Shown here: piece after piece, positions 1-5,367 of the stretch | Position numbering within the stretch: position 1 is the first letter of the stretch | Layout: each line of letters starts with the position of its first letter | Source: JANLUX01 sp031363705 | Lineage (GTDB): Bacteria > Bacteroidota > Bacteroidia > AKYH767-A > OLB10 | NCBI GenBank assembly: GCA_031363705.1 | Contig: JANLUX010000235.1 | Coordinates: 1 to 5,367 of the forward strand | Direction of reading: 5' to 3' | DNA length: 5,367 nt | Made by a program: the position numbers and the translations under genes | The notes under the pieces: model-generated | What the model was told of the DNA's origin: nothing | The model's database searches: none | What the model saw: only the letters and a program-made list of their open reading frames with translations

Positions 1-742
1 CATTCACATCGTAATCAGGTGGCGTATTAATTCCGGTTCCAACGGCTGTTCCTCCTAAAGCAAGTTCACTAAGATGCGATAAAGTGTTTTCAATGGCTCT
101 GATTCCATGATTGAGTTGCGAAACATAACCGGAAATTTCCTGACCCAAAGTAACAGGTGTTGCATCCATCAAATGTGTGCGACCAATTTTTACCACTTTC
201 ATAAATGCTTTTGATTTTTGAGCCAATGTATCACGCAGTTTTTTGATTCCCGGAATAGTTGTTTCCATTAAAATTTTATACGCAGCAATGTGCATCGCTG
301 TGGGAAAAGTATCATTGGAGGATTGGGATTTATTTACATCATCATTCGGATGAATAATTTTTTTCTCATCCAATAAATTTCCACCACTTAAAACATGCGC
401 ACGGTAAGCAATCACTTCATTCACATTCATGTTTGATTGTGTACCGCTTCCTGTTTGCCAAACCACCAGCGGAAACTGATCATCTAATCTTCCTTCCAGT
501 ATCTCATCACATACTTTTCCAATCAAATCACTTTTGTTTTTTTCTAAAACGCCTGCATCAAGATTGGTTAATGCAGCAGCTTTTTTTAAATATGCAAATG
601 CACGAATAATTTCTTTGGGCATCTTATTGATGTCCTCTGCTATTTTAAAGTTATCAATGGAACGCTGCGTTTGTGCACCCCAGTAAACATTTGCGGGAAC
701 TTCTACTATTCCCATCGTGTCTTTTTCTTTGCGGAAAGTCAT
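1..742 (-). CDS. fumC: Class II fumarate hydratase (fumarase C), C-terminal part missing at window edge
   Basis: Catalyses reversible hydration of fumarate to L-malate in the cytosolic TCA cycle; class II enzymes are iron-free homotetramers. I translated 247 codons from the ATG at 742; the frame runs open off the left edge. Since the family is usually about 460-470 aa, a little over half is present. Visible signatures are TGSGTQSNMNVNEV (97-110), HPNDDVNKSQSSND (131-144, containing the family's second-site HPND), GRTHLMDATPVTLGQE (187-202) and LGGTAVGTGINT (229-240). His190 aligns with catalytic His188 of E. coli FumC. The GSSxMPxKxNP loop with the catalytic serine lies outside the window. 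The start gives the normal family N-terminus (FRKEKDTMGIVEVP). It begins 12 nt after the stop of the 194-aa gene, with no Shine-Dalgarno in the gap, so co-transcription from upstream is likely. Aspartase and argininosuccinate lyase share the superfamily, but these motifs are FumC-specific. Confidence 0.96.
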   Translation of the reverse strand, partial: MTFRKEKDTMGIVEVPANVYWGAQTQRSIDNFKIAEDINKMPKEIIRAFAYLKKAAALTNLDAGVLEKNKSDLIGKVCDEILEGRLDDQFPLVVWQTGSGTQSNMNVNEVIAYRAHVLSGGNLLDEKKIIHPNDDVNKSQSSNDTFPTAMHIAAYKILMETTIPGIKKLRDTLAQKSKAFMKVVKIGRTHLMDATPVTLGQEISGYVSQLNHGIRAIENTLSHLSELALGGTAVGTGINTPPDYDVN

Positions 743-754
743 GGTATTAGAATT

Positions 755-1339
755 TTAACTTGATTTCTTTTTGTTCTCTTCAATATTTTTTAAAACTCGC
801 TGAAAATATTCGTCCATCGTTTCACCCGTTTTAATCGGCTTCGATTCAAATGCAAATTGAACTGCATCCAACAAACGATTCATAAAATTAAATTTTTTAT
901 CTAACAGGTTTTCATCGCCTGTTTCCCAATATTCTCCTTCATCATCTAATTTAAAACGAACAAGATATTTAGTGCTGATATATTTTAAAATATGAACAAC
1001 AAGTTTATGAATATGCGGACCTGCAAATTGAGTTTTAACAGAAATGTATTCTGAATAAAAATCTCTGTGACCCATTTCATAAAGGGAAAACTGCATTATA
1101 CCTACTAATTTTTTGTTTGATGCAAAAGTCAGGCACACCGGTTCACACTCAGGAGGGCTGAATGAAATTCCATATGCTTTATCAAAAAACGTTTTTTTAT
1201 TATCAGACTTCGGAAATTCTTTTTTAAAAATATGATACTTCCAGTCATTAGCGATAGCAATGTCCTGTACTTCCTCTATCATATCAGCTAAAGATGCTGA
1301 GGTCTTAAAGTTTCCCTTATAATGAATACTTAATCCCAT
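755..1339 (-). CDS. Conserved protein of unknown function (194 aa) with KTQFAGPH and DEGEYWET motifs
   Basis: No function can be assigned. The protein is soluble, with no signal peptide or membrane segment. It opens with MGLSIHYKG, followed by a helical stretch (about 15-30). Two motif-like blocks stand out: SVKTQFAGPHIHKLVVHIL (100-118) and DDEGEYWETGD (132-142). From memory, both blocks and the MGL-IHY-G opening recur in an uncharacterised family found in several phyla, which makes this a genuine gene; a search is needed to confirm that. The acidic, aromatic DEGEYWET block and the invariant-looking His/Gln of the first block would be the places to look for a catalytic or ligand site, but this is inference. 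The C-terminus is a charged helix ending in a Lys/Ser tail. It starts 9 nt after the ArsC-like stop and ends 12 nt before fumC, so it is probably co-transcribed with both. The ATG at 1339 matches the expected family N-terminus. Confidence 0.85.
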   Translation of the reverse strand: MGLSIHYKGNFKTSASLADMIEEVQDIAIANDWKYHIFKKEFPKSDNKKTFFDKAYGISFSPPECEPVCLTFASNKKLVGIMQFSLYEMGHRDFYSEYISVKTQFAGPHIHKLVVHILKYISTKYLVRFKLDDEGEYWETGDENLLDKKFNFMNRLLDAVQFAFESKPIKTGETMDEYFQRVLKNIEENKKKSS

Positions 1340-1348
1340 GGTTTTGTT

Positions 1349-1696
1349 TCATTTTATGAAATCAATAATTGTTTCCGCTGGTCTTCCAATAATTGCTTTT
1401 CCATCTTTAACAACAATTGGTCGCTCAATTAGAATCGGATTTTGATTTAATATTTTAATCCATTCAGCGTTACTTATTTTTTTGCCTTCGTATTTTTCTT
1501 TGTACAAAGGTTCTTTTTTTCTCACTAACTGCTCTGCTTTCATCCCAAGCATTTTTAAAATTTCTTTTATTTCTTTCTCAGAAGGAGTGTTAACCAGATA
1601 TTCTACTTTCTCAAATTTTTCTTTTGAGTTTTTTCTTATCTCCTTTAAAGCGGTTTGACAAGTTGAACAATTAATTTTGAAATATACTTTGAGCAT
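1349..1696 (-). CDS. ArsC/Spx-family thioredoxin-fold protein (arsenate reductase-like) with CxxC
   Basis: A 115-aa cytosolic protein of the ArsC/Spx/YffB family. The N-terminal strand leads into NCSTCQTALKEI (9-20); Cys10 aligns with catalytic Cys12 of plasmid R773 ArsC. The three arginines that bind arsenate in that enzyme appear to be present: Arg59 (LVRKKEPLYKE), Arg92 (LIERPIVV) and Arg105 (IIGRPAE). Unlike classical ArsC, which has CGTSRN, there is a second cysteine (Cys13), giving a CxxC pair as in Spx and some YffB-type relatives. It could therefore be a glutaredoxin-dependent arsenate reductase or a general thiol-redox protein. No ars operon partner (arsR, arsB/acr3) is near. It lies 11 nt after prfB and 9 nt before the 194-aa gene, which points to housekeeping rather than an arsenic-resistance island. 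Length is normal for the family. The fold assignment is firm; the substrate is not. Confidence 0.88.
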   Translation of the reverse strand: MLKVYFKINCSTCQTALKEIRKNSKEKFEKVEYLVNTPSEKEIKEILKMLGMKAEQLVRKKEPLYKEKYEGKKISNAEWIKILNQNPILIERPIVVKDGKAIIGRPAETIIDFIK

Positions 1697-1707
1697 TTGT
1701 TATATAA

Positions 1708-2797
1708 TTAAACCTTCTCTCCATACTCCATCAGATATGCTTTCATAAATTCCGTCAAATCTCCATCCATCACTGCCTGTACATTTGATGTTTCATAACC
1801 TGTTCTCAAATCCTTCACCATTTTATACGGTTGAAAAACATAACTGCGTATTTGTGATCCCCACTCAATTTTTTTCTTGGTTGCTTCTGTTGCTGCTTTG
1901 GCTTCGTTTTGTTTGCGCAATTCCAATTCATACAATTGCGACTTCAGCATTTTCATTGCAAGGTCACGATTAGCATGTTGCGAACGTTCAACCTGGCAAA
2001 CAACTACTATTCCAGTTGGCAAATGTTTTAACTGCACTTTGGTTTCCACCTTGTTTACATTTTGTCCGCCTGCACCACCTGAACGTGATGTGGTGATTTC
2101 TATATCCGCATCTTTCACTTCTATTTCAATACTATCATCAACAATAGGATAAGCATACACTGAGGCAAAGGAAGTATGACGTTTGGCATTTGAATCAAAA
2201 GGTGAAATGCGCACTAAACGATGAACACCATTTTCACTCTTGAGATATCCATAAGCAAAATCTCCTTCAAACTCCAGTGTTGCTGATTTAATACCAGCTA
2301 CATCTCCATCAGTGCGATCAACTTCTCTTATTTTATATCCATTTCGCTCGCCCCAACGAATGTACATGCGCATGAGCATTTCTGCCCAGTCACAACTTTC
2401 AGTTCCTCCTGCACCGGAGTTAATGGTTACAACTGCGCTTAACGAATCCTCTTCTCCGCTTAGCATATTTTTGAATTCCAGATCGTCAAGCATTTTTAAA
2501 GTAGTCTTATATTGTGCATCTACTTCCTGCTCACTGGCTTCACCGGCTTTTAAAAATTCAAACAACACAGCAAGATCATCAACAGCTGCTTTTACCTGCT
2601 GAAATGCCTGGGTCCAGTTTTTTTTAAGCTTTATGTTTTTGAGAATTGTCTCCGCCCGTTTGGGGTCATTCCAAAAATCAGGAGCATGTGTGAGTTGCTC
2701 CTCTTGTGCTATTTGTTGTAATTTATCATCAACGTCAAAGATGCCTCCTCAGAACATCAGCACGGTCTTGTAATTCTTTTAGCTGTTCTATAATCAT
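1708..2797 (-). CDS. prfB: Peptide chain release factor 2, expressed through a +1 programmed frameshift
   Basis: RF2 recognises UGA and UAA in the ribosomal A site and triggers peptide release. Frame 0 starts at the ATG at 2797 and encodes MIIEQLKELQDRADVLRRHL, then meets UGA at 2737-2735. After a +1 shift, translation continues from GAC (2736) to the TAA at 1710-1708. The product is 362 aa, close to the 365 aa of E. coli RF2. The shifted frame has no ATG before the conserved region, and a TGA lies just upstream in it, so the shift is needed for a full protein. In full-length numbering, the stop-codon-reading SPF is at 198-200 (RISPFDSNAKRHTSF) and the peptidyl-transferase GGQ is at 243-245 (SRSGGAGGQNVNK); the residue equivalent to E. 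coli position 246 is Ser239. SPF identifies RF2 rather than RF1. A caller that ignores recoding would give a truncated 286-aa protein from GTG 2568. It is probably the first gene of an operon with the ArsC-like gene, the 194-aa gene and fumC. Confidence 0.96.
2734..2750 (-). promoter_or_regulatory. RF2 autoregulatory +1 frameshift site (SD-like AGGAGG, CTT TGA C)
   Basis: On the minus strand the sequence reads GAGGAGG CAT CTT TGA C. AGGAGG (2749-2744) is a perfect match to the 16S anti-Shine-Dalgarno and sits 3 nt before the slippery CTT codon, the same spacing as E. coli prfB (AGGGGG TAT CTT TGA C). The in-frame stop is TGA at 2737-2735, followed by C, a weak termination context. Established mechanism: when RF2 is scarce, ribosomes pause at UGA, the internal Shine-Dalgarno pairing strains the complex, and the Leu tRNA slips from CUU to UUU, making GAC the next codon. 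When RF2 is plentiful, it terminates translation after 20 residues, giving negative feedback. All elements are read directly from the sequence; activity is inferred from conservation. Confidence 0.95.
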
Positions 2798-2878
2798 AAT
2801 GGGCGCGAAGATAATTAGTAAGTGCATAAGGGATCAGGTAATTGGGTAATTAAGGCGATTGAGATACGCTGCGGTTCG

Positions 2879-2910
2879 CTAACAACGTTGTTAGTAACAA
2901 CATTGTTAGT
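2879..2910. repeat. Two tandem 15-nt palindromic units followed by a T-run
   Basis: AACAACGTTGTTAGT (2881-2895) is followed directly by AACAACATTGTTAGT (2896-2910), a tandem repeat with one mismatch. Each unit is itself a palindrome: CTAACAACGTTGTTAG (2879-2894) is a perfect 16-nt inverted repeat, and TAACAA-CA-TTGTTA (2895-2908) is also an inverted repeat. The whole 2879-2909 segment can alternatively fold as one hairpin centred on 2894 with a single C-A mismatch. Six T residues (2910-2915) follow on the plus strand, so an intrinsic terminator, if there is one, would act on plus-strand transcripts, opposite to every gene here. On the minus strand the A-run comes first, so this is not a normal terminator for the secreted-protein gene that ends at 2933. 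Alternatives are a tandem dimeric operator upstream of prfB or a dispersed intergenic repeat. Confidence 0.8.
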
Positions 2911-2932
2911 TTTTTCTGGGCTCCTATAAAAA

Positions 2933-4444
2933 TTATAGTTTACAGAATTTTAATGTCTTAAAAATTTTCTCTTTTGAAGTAACTGTCAAAAAATAAATTC
3001 CGCTTGTTAAATCATTTACTGGCAAACTGGTATTGGATGTTGTTTCAAAGTCTCTTTCTAAAACAAGTTGACTCATTAGATTCTTTATAGTTAAATGAAA
3101 CTGCTGACCTGCGTTTACGCCTTTTATGTTAAGGTTAATATAATCGCTAACGGGATTTGGAAATAAAATTATTTCTGCTTGATGATCATAATCTTTTACC
3201 GCAAGCAAAGCTGAACAGTTTAATGGCTGCCCCCATAATTCACTTCCTTTTTTGTAACAAACAAGACTATCAAAAACCCCATTCCCAACTTGGCAGGAAT
3301 TATAATCAGTTGAGTAAACCAATCCCAATCCGGAAGCAAAAACTTTATCCAAAAAAATACCTTGTCCAATCACCAGGCTAAAGCAATTACTACTGTTGTC
3401 ATAGTAATAATATTCATGTGTTACTTTCTTAAAACGTGAATTATGTGTAGTGTCGAAATAAAATTCTAAAAATCCATTATTGGTATTCTGAAAACTCGTT
3501 GCAGGAGTATCCGTCAGTTGATATGAAAATTTATTAAGTCTTGCATTTGTTGAGATGGTGTAAGGAAGAGAAACAGTATCAAATAATATTGAATGATAAA
3601 AAACGCTATTGATGAAATCGTAATGTTCGTAACGATGACAACGTTCGGTTAAGTAATAAACCGTGTCATTATTCAAACTAAAACTCTTTAATAAAACTCT
3701 TTCAATAGAATAATATTTATCCGTCAAACCGATCGAACAGTTTGTCTCCCGATGATGATGGAACTCATCCCCAACATTAAAATCATAAATACTATCAGCA
3801 GTCAGATTCATTATCCCAACCTGAGGATTGCTTAATCCGGCAAGAGTGAAAAGAGTAGTATCAGTAGGAAAATTTTTAAAACCAAATGTTTGAACAAAAC
3901 CGTAATTGCGACTTATCTTGACTTGTTTTCCATTTAAAATATTGGCAATTACATTTCCACTGCTGTTTTTTACAGTAAGCTGAATTGTTTTTGCACTGTC
4001 TGACAAGCCTAAAAAGTTTTCCTGATTTATCCCTGTTACCAAACCTTCAATGTAATTTCCATTGGAGTAATTATATAAATGCCAGCTTGAACCAATTGTG
4101 TCCAGTGGTTTAATTACAATTGTATCACTGTCGCTATTCAGAAAATACTCTGTTCCATTATTGTCCTGAAAGATTGATTGTCCAATCCAGGTTGAACGGT
4201 TGGCAGAATAACATTGAGTGGTAGAAAGATCGAAACTTAGAAAATTAAACAACTCATTTCCATTGATAACACCATTTACTGAATCAATACTGATTGTATT
4301 AAAAAATGTTTTGCCCGGATTGTTAGGATTAATAAAGCTAAAATGAGCAGTTATACCAGGATAAATTGATTTAAAATTCTGAGCACCACAAATTGAAGCA
4401 GAGAAAACAAAAATCAATATTAAATAACGACAATTTGTTTTCAT
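2933..4444 (-). CDS. Secreted protein of unknown function with T9SS type A C-terminal sorting domain
   Basis: A 503-aa protein predicted to be exported by Sec and then moved across the outer membrane by the type IX system. The N-terminus MKTNCRYLILIFVFSASICGA is a signal peptide, with likely cleavage near residues 21-22. The C-terminal domain (about 423-503) has the type A sorting pattern: LFPNPVSDYINLNI, a central LTIKNLMSQLVLER strand pair, LTSGIYFLTV and a basic end, KTLKFCKL. The body is probably beta-rich, high in Asn, Ser and Thr, with several scattered cysteines. A block beginning YDFNVGDEF (220-228) runs straight into His229-231 and precedes a CHRYEHYD segment (269-276). No catalytic motif is recognised. 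An in-frame ATG at 4516 would add 24 residues ahead of the signal peptide, overlap recX and lie upstream of the promoter candidate, so 4444 is preferred. The T9SS assignment is firm; the function is unknown. Confidence 0.9.
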   Translation of the reverse strand: MKTNCRYLILIFVFSASICGAQNFKSIYPGITAHFSFINPNNPGKTFFNTISIDSVNGVINGNELFNFLSFDLSTTQCYSANRSTWIGQSIFQDNNGTEYFLNSDSDTIVIKPLDTIGSSWHLYNYSNGNYIEGLVTGINQENFLGLSDSAKTIQLTVKNSSGNVIANILNGKQVKISRNYGFVQTFGFKNFPTDTTLFTLAGLSNPQVGIMNLTADSIYDFNVGDEFHHHRETNCSIGLTDKYYSIERVLLKSFSLNNDTVYYLTERCHRYEHYDFINSVFYHSILFDTVSLPYTISTNARLNKFSYQLTDTPATSFQNTNNGFLEFYFDTTHNSRFKKVTHEYYYYDNSSNCFSLVIGQGIFLDKVFASGLGLVYSTDYNSCQVGNGVFDSLVCYKKGSELWGQPLNCSALLAVKDYDHQAEIILFPNPVSDYINLNIKGVNAGQQFHLTIKNLMSQLVLERDFETTSNTSLPVNDLTSGIYFLTVTSKEKIFKTLKFCKL

Positions 4445-4476
4445 GATTGGCTTATTGAACAATATAAAAGTAAACG

Positions 4477-4507
4477 AAAAAGTATAAATAGTTAATCCCC
4501 TCTCAAA
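4477..4507 (-). promoter_or_regulatory. Candidate Bacteroidota-type promoter for the T9SS-sorted protein gene
   Basis: On the minus strand, TTTG (4507-4504) is followed after 19 nt by TACTTTTT (4484-4477). The known Bacteroidota primary sigma consensus is TTTG or TTG near -33 and TAnnTTTG near -7, so the second element matches at all but the final G, with suitable spacing. Transcription would begin near 4470-4473, leaving a leader of roughly 25-30 nt before the ATG at 4444. The -33 element lies inside the recX 3' end. The region is AT-rich, so a chance match is possible. Confidence 0.42.
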
Positions 4508-4968
4508 ACTTCCCAAACCAATTCCGGTTCAAAACCCCTGGAGATAGTATATTGTGCAATTTTATAATTCTTCTTTAACGGATTTTTCTCAGTAATTTTT
4601 TTTGAATAATCAGCAATAACTTTGTGCAATGTCTTTTGATAATCACGGTTGCTGATTTCTTTTAATGCTTTGTTGATACAATATTCTGAAACCCTTTTTT
4701 GCTGCAATGCTAACCTGATTTTTATTTTCCCCCATTGTTTCATCCTGAATTTTCCTCCTGCATAAGCAATGGCGAACCGTTCTTCATTGATAAATCCTTC
4801 TGTTATTAATTGGGATATAATCGGCTCAACATCTTTTTTATGCAAGCCCAGTTCATATAATTTATCTCGCACTTCCTGTTGACTGCGTTCCTGGTAAGCG
4901 CAAAACTTATAAGCTTTATTCAGCGCCTCTTGTGGAGAGTGAATTTTCTTTTTCCTTTCTTCTTCCAT
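4492..4968 (-). CDS. recX: RecX family regulatory protein (RecA modulator)
   Basis: RecX proteins bind RecA filaments and usually inhibit recombinase and coprotease activity; they are built from tandem three-helix repeats. From the ATG at 4968 the protein is 158 aa, normal for the family. Family-like segments are ERSQQEVRDKL (27-37), GFINEERFA (58-66), WGKIKIRLALQQK (79-91) and a C-terminal helix pair, YTISRGFEPELVWEVL (140-155). An ATG 33 nt upstream (5001) is in frame but would add MAKNKSCRACI inside the preceding gene. I prefer 4968 because its ATG overlaps the upstream TAA as TAATG, a typical arrangement for translational coupling, and the added residues are not RecX-like. recA is not in the window. 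The coupling to a TPR-like gene is context only and does not establish a shared pathway. Confidence 0.92.
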   Translation of the reverse strand: MEEERKKKIHSPQEALNKAYKFCAYQERSQQEVRDKLYELGLHKKDVEPIISQLITEGFINEERFAIAYAGGKFRMKQWGKIKIRLALQQKRVSEYCINKALKEISNRDYQKTLHKVIADYSKKITEKNPLKKNYKIAQYTISRGFEPELVWEVLRGD

Positions 4969-5367
4969 TATGCAAGCTCTGCAACTTTTGTTCTTAGCCA
5001 ATTAATATCCGCTATCCCGTTATTATTTTCAATTGACTGTTTAATCACATTAATGGATTGATTTCCTCCCGATTTAATTTTTGCAAGGGCTTTAACATGA
5101 TTAATGAGATTGATATAAATGGTTCGCTGATACTCTGAAATTAATTTGGAACGTTTGAGATAAATACGCATTGTTGTGATAAGCGAAAATAGTGGTTCAA
5201 TATCATCCATCTCATAATAAATTTTTAAAAGCAACGATTTTGCATCAAGATGATAATACACGTCAGTGAACTCTACTGTTCGCATAACACGTAAAGCTTC
5301 ACGGTATTTTTTGCGTGCATAATGCACACGGGCGAGGTTATAGCTCACAGAATTTTTTCTTAATTCT
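4968..5367 (-). CDS. TPR-like helical repeat protein, N-terminal part missing at window edge
   Basis: The frame is open to the right edge (5366), so only the last 132 residues are seen. The codon at 5348 is GTG inside a continuous reading frame (preceded by ELRKNS), so it should not be taken as the true start. The segment SYNLARVHYARKKYREALRVM fits a TPR helix pair in its spacing of Leu, Ala, Tyr and Ala. It is followed by VEFTDVYYHLDAKSLLLKIYYEMDD and a second pair of amphipathic helices. This pattern resembles large Bacteroidota TPR proteins of unknown role, which probably act as protein-interaction scaffolds; that is inference. No enzyme motif is visible. The final TAA overlaps the recX ATG, suggesting the two are translated together. 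Localisation cannot be judged without the N-terminus. Confidence 0.82.
   Translation of the reverse strand, partial: ELRKNSVSYNLARVHYARKKYREALRVMRTVEFTDVYYHLDAKSLLLKIYYEMDDIEPLFSLITTMRIYLKRSKLISEYQRTIYINLINHVKALAKIKSGGNQSINVIKQSIENNNGIADINWLRTKVAELA

Noticed and set aside
1708..2568. Truncated 286-aa RF2 starting at GTG 2568
   Set aside because: The same frame continues upstream with RF2-like sequence to 2736 and joins an ATG-started leader by the frameshift; GTG 2568 is an internal valine (residue 77).
1785..2602. Plus-strand open frames of 62-96 aa within prfB
   Set aside because: They lie antisense to the conserved RF2 reading frame, have no recognisable domains and are shadows of it; the plus-strand frames near 3157 and 4879 are shadows in the same way.
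2735..2737. In-frame TGA as evidence that prfB is a pseudogene or contains a sequencing error
   Set aside because: The stop lies exactly in the conserved recoding context with AGGAGG and CTT at canonical spacing, and the rest of the gene is intact.
2806..2813. TATCTTCG on the minus strand as a -7 element for prfB
   Set aside because: It matches TAnnTTTG at seven of eight positions, but no TTG lies at the right distance upstream and transcription would begin almost at the ATG.
2881..2910. CRISPR array from the two direct repeats
   Set aside because: There are only two 15-nt units, no spacers between them and no cas genes.
2924..2938. CTATAA-AAA-TTATAG inverted repeat over the secreted-protein stop codon as a terminator
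   Set aside because: The stem is only six mostly A-T pairs and is followed by GAGCCCAG rather than a T-run on the minus strand.
4382..4444. Lipoprotein signal at ASIC in the secreted protein
   Set aside because: The residue before Cys is Ile, not Gly, Ala or Ser, so it is not a good lipobox; cleavage after CGA or CGAQ by signal peptidase I fits better.
4445..4516. Longer N-terminus (MGSFERG...) for the secreted protein
   Set aside because: It would put 24 residues before a good signal peptide, overlap recX by 25 nt and start upstream of the promoter candidate.

Overview
The window is a low-GC, tightly packed bacterial chromosome segment with every recognisable gene on the minus strand. It most likely comes from a member of the Bacteroidota. 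The evidence is a secreted protein with a C-terminal type IX secretion (T9SS) type A sorting domain, the absence of Shine-Dalgarno sequences before the starts examined, and a candidate promoter of the Bacteroidota form (TTTG, 19 nt, TAnnTTTG-like). Genus cannot be read from the sequence.

In the direction of transcription (high to low coordinates), the first block is the C-terminal part of a TPR-like protein (right edge to 4968), whose stop overlaps the recX start in a TAATG junction (recX 4968-4492). Next comes a 503-aa T9SS-sorted secreted protein (4444-2933), with a promoter-like sequence lying over the recX 3' end. A 135-nt intergenic region follows (2932-2798). It carries two tandem 15-nt near-identical palindromic units and a T-run oriented opposite to the genes.

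The second block is a probable four-gene operon with gaps of 9-12 nt: prfB (2797-1708), a small ArsC/Spx-fold protein (1696-1349), a conserved protein of unknown function (1339-755), and fumC (742 to the left edge, C-terminal part missing). prfB is interrupted by an in-frame UGA at codon 21 within a canonical +1 programmed frameshift site (AGGAGG, 3 nt, CTT TGA C). The 362-aa release factor 2 is made only when ribosomes shift frame there.

Functionally this is mostly housekeeping: translation termination with autoregulatory recoding, a TCA-cycle enzyme, a RecA modulator, a possible thiol-redox protein, one exported protein and one unknown family. I see no mobile element, CRISPR array, RNA gene, toxin-antitoxin pair or defence locus, and nothing that amounts to a new multi-gene system. 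The points most worth a second look are the recoding site, the intergenic palindromes and the uncharacterised 194-aa family. No stretch over 300 nt lacks a gene.
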